Shown here: positions 24,701-34,727 of the stretch, in pieces | How positions within the stretch are numbered: position 1 is the first letter of the stretch | Layout of the letters: each line of letters starts with the position of its first letter | NCBI RefSeq assembly: GCF_964275005.1 | Contig: NC_092686.1 | Location: 17,126,547-17,190,546, forward strand | Source of the DNA: Diadema setosum | Taxonomy: Eukaryota > Echinodermata > Echinoidea > Diadematoida > Diadematidae | Direction: 5' to 3' | Length of the DNA stretch: 64,000 bases | Program-made: the position numbers and the translations under genes | Notes under the pieces: model-generated | Told to the model about the DNA's origin: nothing | Database searches by the model: none | Seen by the model: only the letters and a program-made list of their open reading frames with translations

Positions 24701-27700
24701 CGAAAATGAAAAGGATTCGTTATTCCGAAGGTTCGTTATTCCGAAGGTTCATTCCATCGAAAATGAAATAGGGTTCGTTAGTCCGAAGGTTCGTTGATCC
24801 GAAATAATATAGGGTCCGTAACGAACCGTCAGAATAACGAGCTTTGTTTCATTTTCGGATTAAAGAATCTTAGGAATAACGAACCTTACTTCATTTTCGG
24901 ATTAATGAACCTTCGGAATAACAAACCTCTTCACATTTTCGGATTAACGAACCATCGGAATAACGAATCTTCGGAATAACGAACCTTCGGAATAACGAAC
25001 CTTCGGAATAACAGCTGTAACCGTTTTGTATACCTCCATAGATTTCGGGATCAAATGAGAAATATCAGAATAAGAAACTGACTTCCTTTGCCATTATACT
25101 ATATTGACCAACCAGAAAATTGCCATGTCTTATTACATTGATCTACATCAGGAAGTAGATATCAAAACAGATATAATATACCATCATTCTTTGCAAGAGA
25201 GTAACATCAAAGAACAAAATGATGTACCTCACATTGACCGTCGAATGCCGACTTTCAATAAAAGATTTACGTTCACAGTATATTCTTGAATGATAATTCC
25301 TGTGTGTTTCACGATGTACATGTAATTCGAATGCGATACAAAAGATCTTTGCTGGTATATAGGTCATATTGATGACACACAAGTAGTTTATCGGTCCGAG
25401 CACCCTTGAAATAGATTATATAGTCGACCTGGTCGATAAAGGAGTGTTTATGTCTTCCGTTAAAGTTGTGTGCTAGAAGGGAAATGTAATGAAACTTTAG
25501 CCTAATTGTTTTGGAAACTTGATGAGACGCGAAGTTGTTCATTGTTAATCATCTTCTGGTATGTCGATAAGCCGACATACACTGTAACGTGTCCTTGTCA
25601 GAAACAAAGAATCAGACTAAATATTTTAGACAATGACTGACCGTTTTTTTATCATACCATGTATATATCTATCTACATTTTCAATTGAGAGTATAAGCTG
25701 TGCTCCACATGAAACTTTCGTCTATTCAGATAGGCTTGGAAAGTTCCATTTAAACTTGACAGTATATCATTTATCTTGCGTAATCTGTTATTGAGCAAAT
25801 GATGAATTACACTATATTTTTGTTTATTTGTATGTTTGTTTGTTCGTTTCCATCTGAGAAGATGGCTGGATAGCCCATATTCAGCTATGCTAAGCTGGTC
25901 TTCCTGATGGGGTCCAGTTGAATGTGAGGTGGGACCACTTCATCGGGTTAAACACCCTGCTCTTTGCGATGAATGAATGGAGCGGGATCTTTTTTCGTGC
26001 ATGAGTTGTGACTCTCTCATACATGTGAGCTCCATTTTATGTCCTATATAGAGGGACAGAGTGTTTTGCATCTTGCTAGAGGGGACGATATATATTTACA
26101 CACAACATTGCTCAGTCCAGACTCGGGTTCGAACCCGGGTTCTTAGAATCGTGAGGCAGACGCGCTACTGACTGAGTCAACTCACCGTCCTTGTATGTAT
26201 ATATTATTTTGTAATACACCATAACAAAAGTAACTTCCATTCTCCCTATCTCTCCCAGCTTGTGGACTGGTGTGCGCCTTTCTTTCGCTCCTGTCGGCCC
26301 TCATCGTGGAGATTGTCAGGAAGCAAATTCTGTCTAACGGCGGCAGTTTTGACCAGGTCATCTCTGGCACGATCTTCCGTGCATCCGCACTGTCAATATA
26401 TGCTCAGATCCCCCAGTACATGTTTATTGGGATTGGAGACGTCTTCATTCTCATCACCGGTAATTTGCTTGTATTCAGTTCAATTCAATTCATTTCAATT
26501 TAATTCAATTCAATTCATTTCATTTCAATTCAATTCAATTCAATTCAATTTAATTCAATTTAATTCTATTCAATTCAATTTGATTAAATTAAATCAAATT
26601 AAATTTGATTCAATTCAATTCAAAATACATTTATTTATGTCCATTATGATATCTTTAACATCAAAACACAAGGGGTCCAGTTCGAACACCCTCTATCCTT
26701 TTTTGTTTTCTAAGAAATTAGTTACTTTCATTCACGGGCTTCATTACGAGTTAGACAATGTATAGGTGTAGAGTTACACAGTTAACATTGGCTAAGAAAG
26801 AATGTTCAACATTCATACTAGTGTGCACTCCCTATGAGAATGCAAAGACAGCGGATTTCTGCGTCACGTTATGTAAACCAAGTAAAAAATCAAGTTATAG
26901 ATAAGAATTGATTGTCAGTCAAGGTGGTAAGCTTAAAGGGATGATACAGTATTGGTGGAGATGAGAATTGGTCTTTTAACTTTTTGCGAGATACCGAGAA
27001 AACACTTACGATATAGTACAGAGCATACCATTTTAAGAGGAATTCAAAGTTTATTTGATAAAAATCGGGTTTGGAATGACCGAAACATCAAAAAACAAAG
27101 TAAAACAAAGCGATCGTAATAAAGTGTGGGTCCCACACTTTATTAGAATCGGTCTTTTTTGGATATCTCAGCCATTTCAAAACCAATTTTCATCAAATAT
27201 AATAAAATATATGCTGAATTCCTCATAGAATCACATGCTCTTTCATATTTCATAAGAGGTTTCTCATTATCTCACCAAAAAATGTTAGAAATCTGAAATT
27301 AGGTCTCAACCAAAACTGTACCATCCCTTTAATCTTGTTGGGACTTGCTCTTTAGCATGTTTTTGGGGGTTTTAACTGTTTTCTCTCTTTTTTTTTAATT
27401 AATCAACAGGTTTAGAATTTGCTTTCTCGCAGTCACCTAAATCGCTTCAGGCTTTTATAACGGGTATCTACCTCTTCTACAATGGAATTGGGAGTTACGT
27501 CGGTTCTCTGCTCATTACCATTGCAAACGCAGTATCGGCAGGTGAGTCAACCCAAGGAGGTATTGTATTATACCTTCTTGGTCGGTCAACCCATCACCAC
27601 ACTGCAATGAGATCGAGTTAAACTCGTTCTCTAGGACAATCGTTTTTATCTCTTCAGCTTTTCCTCAATTTTCCCAGTATAAACTACTTACCACAGAGAG

Positions 27701-28194
27701 GAGGACAGTATAAATGACACCATCATTGAAAGTAACTATTGTATATTTGATAAATATCATTCTTAAGGTCGGGTCTTTCTGCTTCATTGCCATCTCAAAG
27801 CATATCGTAAAATGTTGTGAGCGTGTTATGTTATGTTTTGTTTTATTTTGATTTCTTATTCCTAGACATATCACGCGACATGTCGCATACAACATTTTGG
27901 GGGAAAAACACTAACTTCGCATACCTTAAATTTAATTTTGTAATCTCGTATATTTTCTGTTCCTTTCTCATCAGTTATGGAATCTTTGCTCACCACTGCG
28001 ATATGTCATTGTCCGTATTTTCCTCAGGAAATGAGTGGATTCCGAATGATATCAACAAAGGACATCTGGAATACTACTTCGGTCTTCTGATAGTGGTCAA
28101 CTTCTTCAACATGGCGTACCTCTATTGCATCACAAGAAACTATAAATACGTCACTCAGTATGAAACCAACAATGAAAATGAAGATCAATGCTGA
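15356..28194 (+). CDS. SLC15A4-like: SLC15A3/A4-like proton-coupled peptide/histidine transporter (8 exons)
   Basis: Coding exons 15356-15707, 16648-16858, 20465-20634, 21863-22263, 24253-24426, 26259-26459, 27410-27541 and 28028-28194 all have GT/AG borders. Phases agree throughout, except for one base missing in exon 5. The product would be about 602 residues, close to vertebrate SLC15A3/A4 (about 575-580). Family landmarks are an ExxER-like NFVEK in helix 1, GGWIADGYLG, TKRNFFILTLAIVNVGTSPI, a Cys-rich then acidic loop in exon 4 (CSLCCCCG), STTYLLQAERLN, QIPQYMFIGIGDVFILITG and GLEFAFSQSPKSLQAF. The last two match the SLC15 helix 10-11 region. Family members move di/tripeptides or histidine with protons, SLC15A3/A4 from endolysosomes to cytosol; that location is not shown here. 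The helix-1 variant may alter proton coupling. Confidence 0.85.
15708..16647 (+). other. Intron 1 of the B form (940 bp)
   Basis: GT at 15708, AG at 16646-16647. No element recognised. Sequence just before the acceptor (CGATTTTGTCCGACAG) resembles that before exon A2, so duplication included intron sequence. Confidence 0.75.
16648..16858 (+). CDS. SLC15A4-like: SLC15-like exon 2, downstream copy (B2)
   Basis: 211 bp, acceptor CCGACAG, donor GTAAAA at 16859. Encodes the same helix 3-4 segment as exon A2, with a few changes. Confidence 0.9.
17015..17260. repeat. Degenerate GTCGACATGGCGA satellite
   Basis: Repeats of CATGTCGAC/GTCGACATG and CGCCATGTCGAC in alternating orientation, for example near 17082, 17113, 17130 and 17227. 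Many units are self-complementary. It lies in intron 2 of the transporter. Confidence 0.75.
17261..20464 (+). other. Remainder of intron 2
   Basis: Intron 2 spans 16859-20464. Beyond the satellite I see G-run and C-run tracts (about 18175-18189, 18382-18390 and 18784-18812) with a CA repeat. No coding element recognised. Confidence 0.6.
20465..20634 (+). CDS. SLC15A4-like: SLC15-like exon 3
   Basis: Acceptor TTTGATTCAG, donor GTAATA at 20635. Completes the Trp codon of exon 2 and reads IYLIAELAPLFSYSLLSYIE, then a hydrophobic helix and GRDLYKNRPTS. This aligns with the FYW-N-GAL-type helix 5 and helix 6 region of POT proteins. It accepts the phase of both A2 and B2. Confidence 0.9.
20635..21862 (+). 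other. Intron 3 with AT-trinucleotide repeat and LINE tail
   Basis: A long AAT/ATG/ATT microsatellite covers about 20770-21030. A LINE-like 3' end with GTCAAA repeats (- strand) lies at about 21183-21330. Confidence 0.6.
21183..21330 (-). mobile_element. Short LINE 3' end
   Basis: GTCAAAGTCAAAGTTCAGTC followed by a TTTATTTTCATTTCCA-like block resembles the tail of the LINE at 7366-7410. No coding sequence. Confidence 0.4.
21863..22263 (+). CDS. SLC15A4-like: SLC15-like exon 4 (large cytoplasmic loop)
   Basis: 401 bp, acceptor TGTTTATAG, donor GTGAGT at 22264. Encodes NKTLRRICQMLWKAATY, a Cys cluster (CSLCCCCG), a hydrophilic acidic linker of about 75 residues, then YSRQEVEELEWFLNTLLVLS and ILYNTIRFQ of helix 7. 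The linker is where SLC15A3/A4 proteins vary most. Confidence 0.9.
22742..24110 (-). mobile_element. CR1/L2-like LINE interrupted by a SINE
   Basis: On the - strand, RT-tail similarity (LLQKKAIRICSHSTYS near 23950) is followed by a SINE at 23457-about 23807. It resumes at about 23456-23224 with HLNNPKSLIAHRSVRHHRPD-like coding. The tail is a GAAC-type tandem at 22749-22764. It shares CAGCATARGCRTAGCTTGA with the LINE at 32262-33488, so both belong to one subfamily distinct from the 7366 copy. Confidence 0.7.
23457..23807 (+). mobile_element. tRNA-derived SINE, sense copy
   Basis: The head resembles a tRNA with an A box (TGGCTCAGTCGG) and a B box (GTTCGAACC) in the first 65 bp. A body of about 270 bp and an (AAC)n tail follow. 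A second copy in opposite orientation lies at about 25834-26191. Not a tRNA gene: the head lacks a closed acceptor stem and continues into the shared body. Confidence 0.85.
24253..24426 (+). CDS. SLC15A4-like: SLC15-like exon 5 with apparent one-base loss
   Basis: Acceptor GTTGTCGTAG, donor GTGAGT at 24427. The first frame gives YSTTYLLQAERLNLDGIPVA then LLALFVP up to about 24333. The next frame gives LFVIITVPLVDRVVYPLLER and SGVRVSLIRRM. Together they align without gaps to the SLC15A3/A4 helix 7-8 region. The exon is 174 bp; 175 would be needed to enter in phase 0 and leave in the phase 1 that exon 6 requires. So one base seems missing around CCCTG at 24331-24335. It may be an assembly or read error, an allele, or real decay. 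Confidence 0.8.
24596..25021. mobile_element. Fold-back element of TTCGTTATTCCGAAGG units
   Basis: The left half is tandem 16-bp units like GGTTCGTTATTCCGAA and GGTTCGTTAATCCGAA. The right half is their inverse. Left and right ends resemble GTTACAGCTCGTTATTCCG and its complement. Related copies lie at 35956-36323 and 54351-54863. Confidence 0.85.
25834..26191 (-). mobile_element. tRNA-derived SINE, antisense copy
   Basis: Same family as 23457-23807, reversed. Complement heads (GGTTCGAACCC near 26127, A-box remnant near 26165-26180) lie at the right end and a (GTTT)n tail at the left. It ends just 67 bp before exon 6. Confidence 0.85.
26259..26459 (+). CDS. SLC15A4-like: SLC15-like exon 6
   Basis: Acceptor CTATCTCTCCCAG, donor GTAATT at 26460. 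Reads CGLVCAFLSLLSALIVEIVR through QIPQYMFIGIGDVFILITG. QxPQY followed by GIxE/D is a strong SLC15A3/A4 landmark (helices 9-10). Confidence 0.92.
26470..26640. repeat. TTCAA/AATTC pentamer repeat, possible LINE tail
   Basis: About 120 bp of TTCAATTCAATT-type repeats, followed by AATACATTTATTTATGTCC. It may be the 3' tail of a short antisense LINE, but no coding part is visible. Confidence 0.6.
26933..27332. mobile_element. TTAA-flanked MITE with central palindrome
   Basis: Ends are TTAAAGGGATGATACAGT and the complement of TTAAAGGGATGGTACAGT. The centre (27117-27145) is a perfect palindrome with 14-base arms around GGGTCCC. Related copies lie at 28752-29171 and 39510-39905, each bounded by TTAA. 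Confidence 0.85.
27410..27541 (+). CDS. SLC15A4-like: SLC15-like exon 7
   Basis: Acceptor TTAATCAACAG, donor GTGAGT at 27542. Encodes LEFAFSQSPKSLQAFITGIY and LFYNGIGSYVGSLLITIANA, the helix 11 region. The E-F-x-x-S-Q-x-P pattern is typical of the POT family. Confidence 0.92.
28028..28194 (+). CDS. SLC15A4-like: SLC15-like exon 8, C-terminus
   Basis: Acceptor TTTTCCTCAG, stop TGA at 28192-28194. Encodes NEWIPNDINKGHLEYYFGLL and the last helix with VNFFNMAYLYC, then a short charged tail ending NENEDQC. The N-N-G-x-L-x-Y-Y/F pattern is a family landmark. Confidence 0.9.
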
Positions 28195-28315
28195 TGTACT
28201 GCAGTTCATCTCATACTGCGTATAGGCTATGATAGACTGTATGTGAGTAGTTTTGAAATATTCGTATAGCTTTGCAACCTCTTACCTCTTATATATCTGA
28301 ATTAGAGTGTTTTCC

Positions 28316-28640
28316 ATAAAGGACAATTTCGGACCAGTTTAAATAAAGAGTAAAGTTTCATAAGTACAACAGCGAATATTCGATCAAAATTGGATCAAAA
28401 TAATGGGAGTTATGATATTCTGAAGTTTTGCTAATTATTTCAAAACGGCCGAGATGAATATGCAGATGAGTGAGCTGATCATGTCTTCATCTCGTAATTT
28501 TTCTTTAATCGTGTAACAAAGCTGACGGAAATTCAATATTCTGCTATGCAAAAATGTAAATGCGAATAGTTCTGGCTAAACACCTTCAAAATGACGATTA
28601 GTCAGATCATTAGGGTTTTAGACTGGGGCATAATTGTATT
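28316..28640. mobile_element. Old MITE relic overlapping the transporter 3' end
   Basis: The order of motifs (CCATAAAGGACAATTTCGGA, AAAGAGTAAAGTTTCATAAG, GGGAGTTATGATATTCTGAA, GAGCTGATCATGTCTTCATC) parallels the MITE at 31295-31871. The ends are eroded. Confidence 0.45.
28342..28347 (+). terminator. Candidate AATAAA polyadenylation signal
   Basis: First AATAAA after the stop codon of the transporter (148 bp downstream). It lies in sequence that looks derived from a MITE. Unproven without transcripts. Confidence 0.4.
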
Positions 28641-28751
28641 TAAAACACACACACAAACAAACAAACGGAAAAAAAATCAAGATTTCGTGTGCAGACAAGT
28701 GTATGGCAAGTTGAATAACTTTCAACTTGTCCGGGATGTCGAGAAAAGTGC

Positions 28752-29171
28752 TTAAAGGGATCGTACAGTTTTGGTTGAGACCTAACATGCCTAATTTCAG
28801 GTTTCTAACATTTTATGGTGAGATAATCAGAAACCTCTTATGAAATATGAAAGAGCATGTAATTCTATGAGGAATTCAACGTTTATTTGATGAAAATTGG
28901 TTTTGAAATGGCTGAGATATCAAAAAAGAGCAATTCCACTAAAGTGTGGGTCCCACACTTTGTCACAATTGCTTTGTTTTACTTTGTGTTTGGCTGTTTC
29001 AGCCATTCCAAACCCGATTTTCATCAAATAAACTTTGAATTCCTCTTAAAATGGTAATACCATATGCTCTGTACTATATGCTCTGTACTATATAATAAGT
29101 GTTTTCTTGGTATCTTGCAAAAAGTTAAAAGCCCAATTCTCATCTCCACCAATACTGTATATTCCCTTTAA
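28752..29171. mobile_element. TTAA-flanked MITE, inverted copy
   Basis: Same family as 26933-27332 in the opposite orientation, with the central palindrome AAAGTGTGGGTCCCACACTT at 28941-28960. Confidence 0.85.
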
Positions 29172-29962
29172 ATATTCCATCTGTGGCATTTTGTTTTGTT
29201 TTGTTTTTCTTTTTTCTGATGAGATTGTGCTCAGTGCAAGTATTATTAAACGCACTGTGTTGCCGTTCAGCATAAACACCAACATTTCTGATGTTTTCGC
29301 CGATATAAATGTTGGATTTGAATGCTTGAAACGATGAATTATGATTATCCTTTTCTGCAATCTTTAATATTTAATCTGCTCTATTCATTGTCTGTCGTTT
29401 TGCTTCCCTTTATAGTGACTGTGGAACATTGTTGTCGTGAAAGCTATAAAAGAATGAGCGAACAAAGCGTACGGGGGATAATAATTGGTGCAGTAAAATT
29501 GAAATGTAACAATTACCCTGTTTTTGTTTGGATTTCTTATGATTAATTTCTGAGTGGGATATGCTTTCAAACCTAAACAATTATCTAATACTATATCAAG
29601 AATCTTAATCCATTAATTATTTAACATCAGGCACGAGCTGACGTACGGGCTGACATGACCTGATAATGATGCACATCGCCTGAGTATGATGATCTAGTAC
29701 ATAATATGTCAAGTCTATCAAATATACTTAGTTCATTTGGAATTATGAGTATTGTGAATATAATAATGTCATTATTTTGATATGTGGTCGTTGTGAGTGG
29801 GCGGGGTACATTTCCTGATAGCAGATTGCACATGACCATGCGCCTCATTGCTCTGTGGACTGTTCAGAGAGGTGGACAGGCAACCATTGGGCTGCAATCT
29901 TCTTCGCAGGAGGTATGTAACCCAAATCATCTCCCATGAGTACCGTATGGATTTATGTTATA
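29172..29962. other. Non-coding stretch
   Basis: No gene or element recognised. Short open frames have no recognisable domains. Confidence 0.4.
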
Positions 29963-31016
29963 TTTCATTTCATTTCATTTCATTTCATTTTATTTCATTC
30001 TCCTTTTTCCAACAAAACTCAACACAGTATGAATTAGGTTATTATCACAATCGTATACACACAACTTACAAATGATATCAAATGATACAATAATAAAGTA
30101 ACATTTTATGTATACGCAAAATAATACAAGTCTTTGTTTCAGTTGAAAAAAAAAAGGAGAACTGAGAGGTCCACTAAAAAGCAAGCTTGTAGATTGTGAA
30201 CCACTCAAGAAACTCTAACTAAATACTTATTTGTATATGCTGGACACAAGTTTGATTTACACAAGACGGAAACAAACGGGAGACACACAATAACATGACA
30301 CGACTAGACAGAAAGGTGGAAAATGATATGAAGGAAGGAAGAAGGAAAGAGAATGCCTACACGCTGATCAAAGAAACGAAAGAGAGAATTGAAGAGGGAA
30401 TTGAAGAAATTCTTTAAACAGCCGGTGGTTGCATACAGCTGTGTAGAAATTATAATGGTTATTTCATAAATTAATGAATTCAGAAATCAGTTGATTGATG
30501 GTTGGATGATAAACCCTGTGGTTGTTGGAACTTGATTAACAAAAACGAACATCAGAGAGGGTTTAACAGAAAGGATTTCAACTTACGCTTAAAGGAATAC
30601 AAAGAAGGAGAATTTTTTATTTCGCTACTTAATGAATTCCAGAATCTAGGGCCTGTGTATATAAATGTATTCTGAGCCAATAATGTTCTCAGAAGAGGTA
30701 GATGAAACTCAGAAGATTGTCTGGTGGGATAATTATGGAAAAATTGATTCCTTGCAAACATTGAATTGAATATACAGGGAAGTGCATTTGTGTTGAAATT
30801 AAACATAAACTGTCCAAGTTGAAAAAAATACAAATCTTTGATTTTTAAAATCTTATATTTAGTGAATAATGGATCTGTATGGGAACGTGGCGGGACGCCA
30901 CAAATAACACGAAGTGCCTTTTTTTGTAATAGCAGTAATCTATCTAGTAAAATTTGATGAGCGTTACCCCATGCTAAAAGACCGTAGTTAAGTATTAGAG
31001 TCTTATATTGCATTGT
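29963..31016 (-). mobile_element. CR1/L2-like LINE, 5'-truncated
   Basis: The open frame 31013-30552 encodes the RT tail: LILNYGLLAWGNAHQILLDR, LLLLQKKALRVIC, HNYPTRQSSEFHLPLL, YTGPRFWNSL. It is the same subfamily as the 7366-8890 copy. The 3' UTR runs to a (TTTCA)n-type tail at 29963-29994, and both share a CCACTAAAAAGCAAGCTTGT block. Confidence 0.8.
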
Positions 31017-31294
31017 TATGTCGTGTTTGTTAAGGACATGAGTATAATAATTTGTGGAAAATTAATGAATTAGTACAAATTGTGGCATTATAAATACATG
31101 TCCACGGTTTAGACGTAAATGTTGGTGATGCCATTTAGCCGCTGAATGATTTCTGCGATTGTGTCTCATTGTTATTTTATTGCAATACTAACGAGTCTTA
31201 TGGGAGACAATCTAAATGCACGATCAGTGCTATATCGAAGCATTGAATGTCTAGTGTTTTTGGTTTGAGACAACACTATCTATTTGCGTTAGAG

Positions 31295-31871
31295 GGGAAA
31301 TCCAGTCCAAAATATGTTAGTCTGATAAAAAAAAAAAAAATGAAAGAGTATTACGAGTTCAACGATATCATTTTGATCGAAATCGCATAAAAATAAGGAA
31401 GTTATGGCATTTTGAAATTTCACTAATTTTTGAGGAAACAGTTCTTGAACGGTCAAATCGAATATGTAAATGACAAAGTGAGCATCCGCCAACAACTAGC
31501 AATATAGTTTGCACATACAATTTTGAAATTTCCAGTCTTAGATTCAAACGCAATTAGGCCTGAGCCTCAAATCCTGTTATATCTAAATGATGTAAACTAT
31601 TCTGAAGTTATTCAACCAGGAGTAACAACATGTTTCAGACTTCAATGACAGAAACATTGCATTTTCGTTCAATCGATCAATGGAAAATTGTGAGGTTATT
31701 ATTCATATCCACTGTACAAGAACGGTTTTGCAGAAATTAGCAAAACTTCAAAATTTCATAACGTCTTCAATGTTCTTTATTTTGTATCCGATTTCAGACA
31801 AATTTTTACTGTTGAACTTGTAAGGTTTTACTTTTTTAATCACACTAACTTATTTTTGGACTGGATTTCCC
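31295..31871. mobile_element. MITE with GGGAAATCCAGTCC ends
   Basis: Left end GGGAAATCCAGTCCAAAATA; right end is the complement of GGGAAATCCAGTCCAAAAAT, and similarity continues through GTTAGT. About 575 bp, non-coding. Confidence 0.8.
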
Positions 31872-32261
31872 ATACGTTTATACTTGCAGTGGGCAAAACC
31901 AACTCATGAAAAGTGCATTCTAAACACACTTAAGGTCGATGCTTGATGGACTGTTGCCACGTTTTTTATTGCAATGGGTCTGAACGATATATGGTTGTCA
32001 CAATATAGTAATTACTATAAACAAAAGTTTTTAAGATCTTAGCGCCCATCTGCGAGTTGGCCATCACTCTGCATATCATTATACTTGCGACGACTAGTTG
32101 AATGTTGAAATGACGAGTACTAGTATACGGTGTTCTATAAGGTGTGTAGTCTGTTAAAAGATTTCATTTCATTTTTGTTTAAACTAAATTATGAGATAGC
32201 TGTAAATGAATTAATGTAACACAGGTTACAATATCATCTGTGCAAATCGTATCATCATTTG
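31872..32261. other. Non-coding stretch
   Basis: Nothing recognised. Confidence 0.4.
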
Positions 32262-33488
32262 ATTTGATTTGATTTGATTTGATTTGATTTGATTTATTGG
32301 TTTCTGTATCATCAATGTACATATACACATTCATGTACAAACATAAATATAATATATATAAGTATTTTCTTCTTGTTCATTGCCTGTGTACAATGTACAG
32401 CAAAAGTACAACAAAACATACTACAATGAATAATACAGAGGGGCTACAGCATAAGCGTAGCTTGATTTGGGTGCAGCCCCCGTAGCATAACATAATATTA
32501 TAATGTACATCGGAAGGAGAATAGGAGGGAGGGATGACTTGCATAGAGATAGGATAGTTGAAAGGAGAAAGGGAAGGGAGAGGTTTGTCTGCTTTCACTA
32601 AAGGTTTATACAAAATAAAATCACCTGTATCACTGATTAGCAAGACATGACAAAATATTTCTTCAACGAGGTACAGGTGGACAGTTGATACAGGTCATGG
32701 TCGGTTACATAATCATTATTACATAATAGATTAATTGTGTCGATATTTGTACGAAAGAATTTCGTGTATATAACAATGACAACGGAATTACTGATATTCA
32801 GATAACAACATCGTTTTTACAGCCTTCCTAAAAGAATACGTGGACTTTAAACTTCGAATTTCAGAAGGAAGAGAATTCCAAACATCGGGTCCGGTGTGTC
32901 TGACAGATTTCAGAGCCATCACTGTTTTGGGATTATACAAGTGAAACTTATCAGATTGTCTTGTTGGATAAGAATGTATCTCCTTATTTAATTGAAATAA
33001 TGAGTAAAAAGAAGATGGCAACTGACCATTATGTAAGCGAAACATAAAGAGCGAGTTTTGCAAAAAAATTAATGTCATTTACCTTAAGTGTTCTGCAAAT
33101 AAAGGATCTGAATGGTCTCGATAACCTGAGTTGGTGCATATACGTATTGCTTTCTTTTGCAAAAGTAATATACTATCAATGTGGCTTTTTGAAGTTGCCC
33201 ATACAATGTTGCAATAAGAAATGTGCGATAATATCAATGAATTATATAACAGATAAAATATTCTGAGGGACATAATACTTTAACTTTTGAAGTATACCAA
33301 CATTACGAGATACTTTATCAGAGATATATTGTACATGAACATTCCATTTCATATTTTCATTTATATATATTCCGAGGAATTTGATACTCTCTTTTTGTTC
33401 CATTAATACACCATCCACCATAATATTTAAATGTTGCACTTCATTATTGTGCTTCTTGTTATAGAAATGCATAAAATTTGTCTTTTGC
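32262..33488 (-). mobile_element. CR1/L2-like LINE, second subfamily
   Basis: RT-tail pieces occur in order on the - strand over several frames: IKFLGIYINENMKWNVHVQY, SRNVGILQKLKYYVP, LLYNSLILSHISYCNIVWAT, LLLQKKAIRICTNSGY, HSYPTRQSDKFHLYNPK, HTGPDVWNSLPSEIRSLK. At least two frame changes separate them. The tail is an (AAATC)n array at 32262-32298. The 5' side ends abruptly at the start of the next element at 33489. Confidence 0.8.
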
Positions 33489-34727
33489 AGGGGCCGCGGA
33501 ACGTTTTTCAGTTTGTTTGGGTTTTTTTTTTTTGCTTGTTTTTTTTTTTTTTTTTTTTTTTTTTTTGGGGGGGGGGGAGCTGCGCAGCCGGAGAGGAGGG
33601 GGTGTATCAAGGTCAACCCCCCCCCCCCCCCGGCTTAGGTTAAATTACTATTTGAGGAAGCCAAGCGACCGAACCCGAGCGAGCGGAGGGAAGGGGTGTG
33701 GGAGGGTGTGGGAGGGAGATGTTCCCCCTCCCATGGGGAGAACTTTTTGCATTTTGATGTTGTAAATGGTGCAATTTGATGCATCTTTTTGCGTCTTTTA
33801 TCGACTTGACCCCCCCCCTCCCCCCCCCCCCCCCCCCCCCCCCCCCGCTTGGACGCACCGGCGTAGCCTGGATAATGATCGTGTGATATTGGGAGGGCGG
33901 TGGGTACTATAATATGCGAGGGAGCGAAGCGACCGAGCCCGACCGAGCGGAGGGAACGGGGAGGGGGGGGGGTGGGAGGGGGGTGTTCCCCCTCACACGG
34001 TGAGAACTTTTTGCATTTTTATGTTGTAAATGGTGCAATTTGATGCATGTTTTTCCGTCTTTTATTGACTTCAAACGGCCCCATGCACTTGTTTAGGGTA
34101 GCAGGATATTTTGATGTGGATTATTATTGAACAATTTGTCTATAAAGTGGTAGCATATAAATAAACTTCTTGTATTAATCTATTGTTACAATTAATTTCA
34201 TGAACGTTGTCTGTTAAGCAATCAAACAGAAAAGGCATGCTCACGAGGGTGTATATACAAAAGGGATATTTCTCCTCCCACACGAAGGTGATTTTGCATT
34301 TTCAGACCTGAAATTCAGCGATGTGGTGCAAACTTTTGCTGCAATACTTGGATTCTTTTTCTAGCTCCCCCACCCCCCCCCCCCTAAATATTTCTGGAAA
34401 TAATTTTGACTTTTTTAAGGAAGGTGTTAATAGCAAAATCACGGCATTTAGCTCTTATTCCGCGTGTGCATCATCTATGTGTATGTACAAAGTCTAATGA
34501 GGTAGAGGGGGAGGGTGTGGGAGGGGGATGCCCCCTCCCACTCGACGGAGCTTTTGCGTTTTTAAAATCAAGATAAAGCGATCTGAAGAACACTTTTTGT
34601 GAGAAATTCGGGTAGTGTGATTTTTCCCCCGATTTTTCACCTTTCTTTCTTTCTTCCTTTCTTTTTTCACGATCCAAAAGTGTGGCCGGGGGCTGCAGCC
34701 CCCCAGCCCGCCGGTTCCGCGGCCCCT
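33489..34727. mobile_element. 1.24-kb element with AGGGGCCGCGGAAC ends
   Basis: AGGGGCCGCGGAACG at 33489-33503 mirrors the complement of AGGGGCCGCGGAACC ending at 34727. Inside, units of about 260 bp repeat GAGCGAAGCGACCGAGC-like, GTGTTCCCCCTCCCA-like and TTTGCATTTTGATGTTGTAA blocks (about 33660 and 33920; partial near 34500). Long T, G and C runs mark both sides. No coding frame recognised. Confidence 0.75.

Larger units (their letters stand above)
24427..26258 (+). other. Intron 5 (1,832 bp)
   Basis: Contains a fold-back element (24596-25021), unique-looking sequence (25022-25830) and an antisense SINE (25834-26191). Confidence 0.7.

Noticed and set aside
24596-25021. CRISPR-like array
   Set aside because: Units are 16 bp, degenerate and inverted at the middle, with no spacers, and the genome is eukaryotic.
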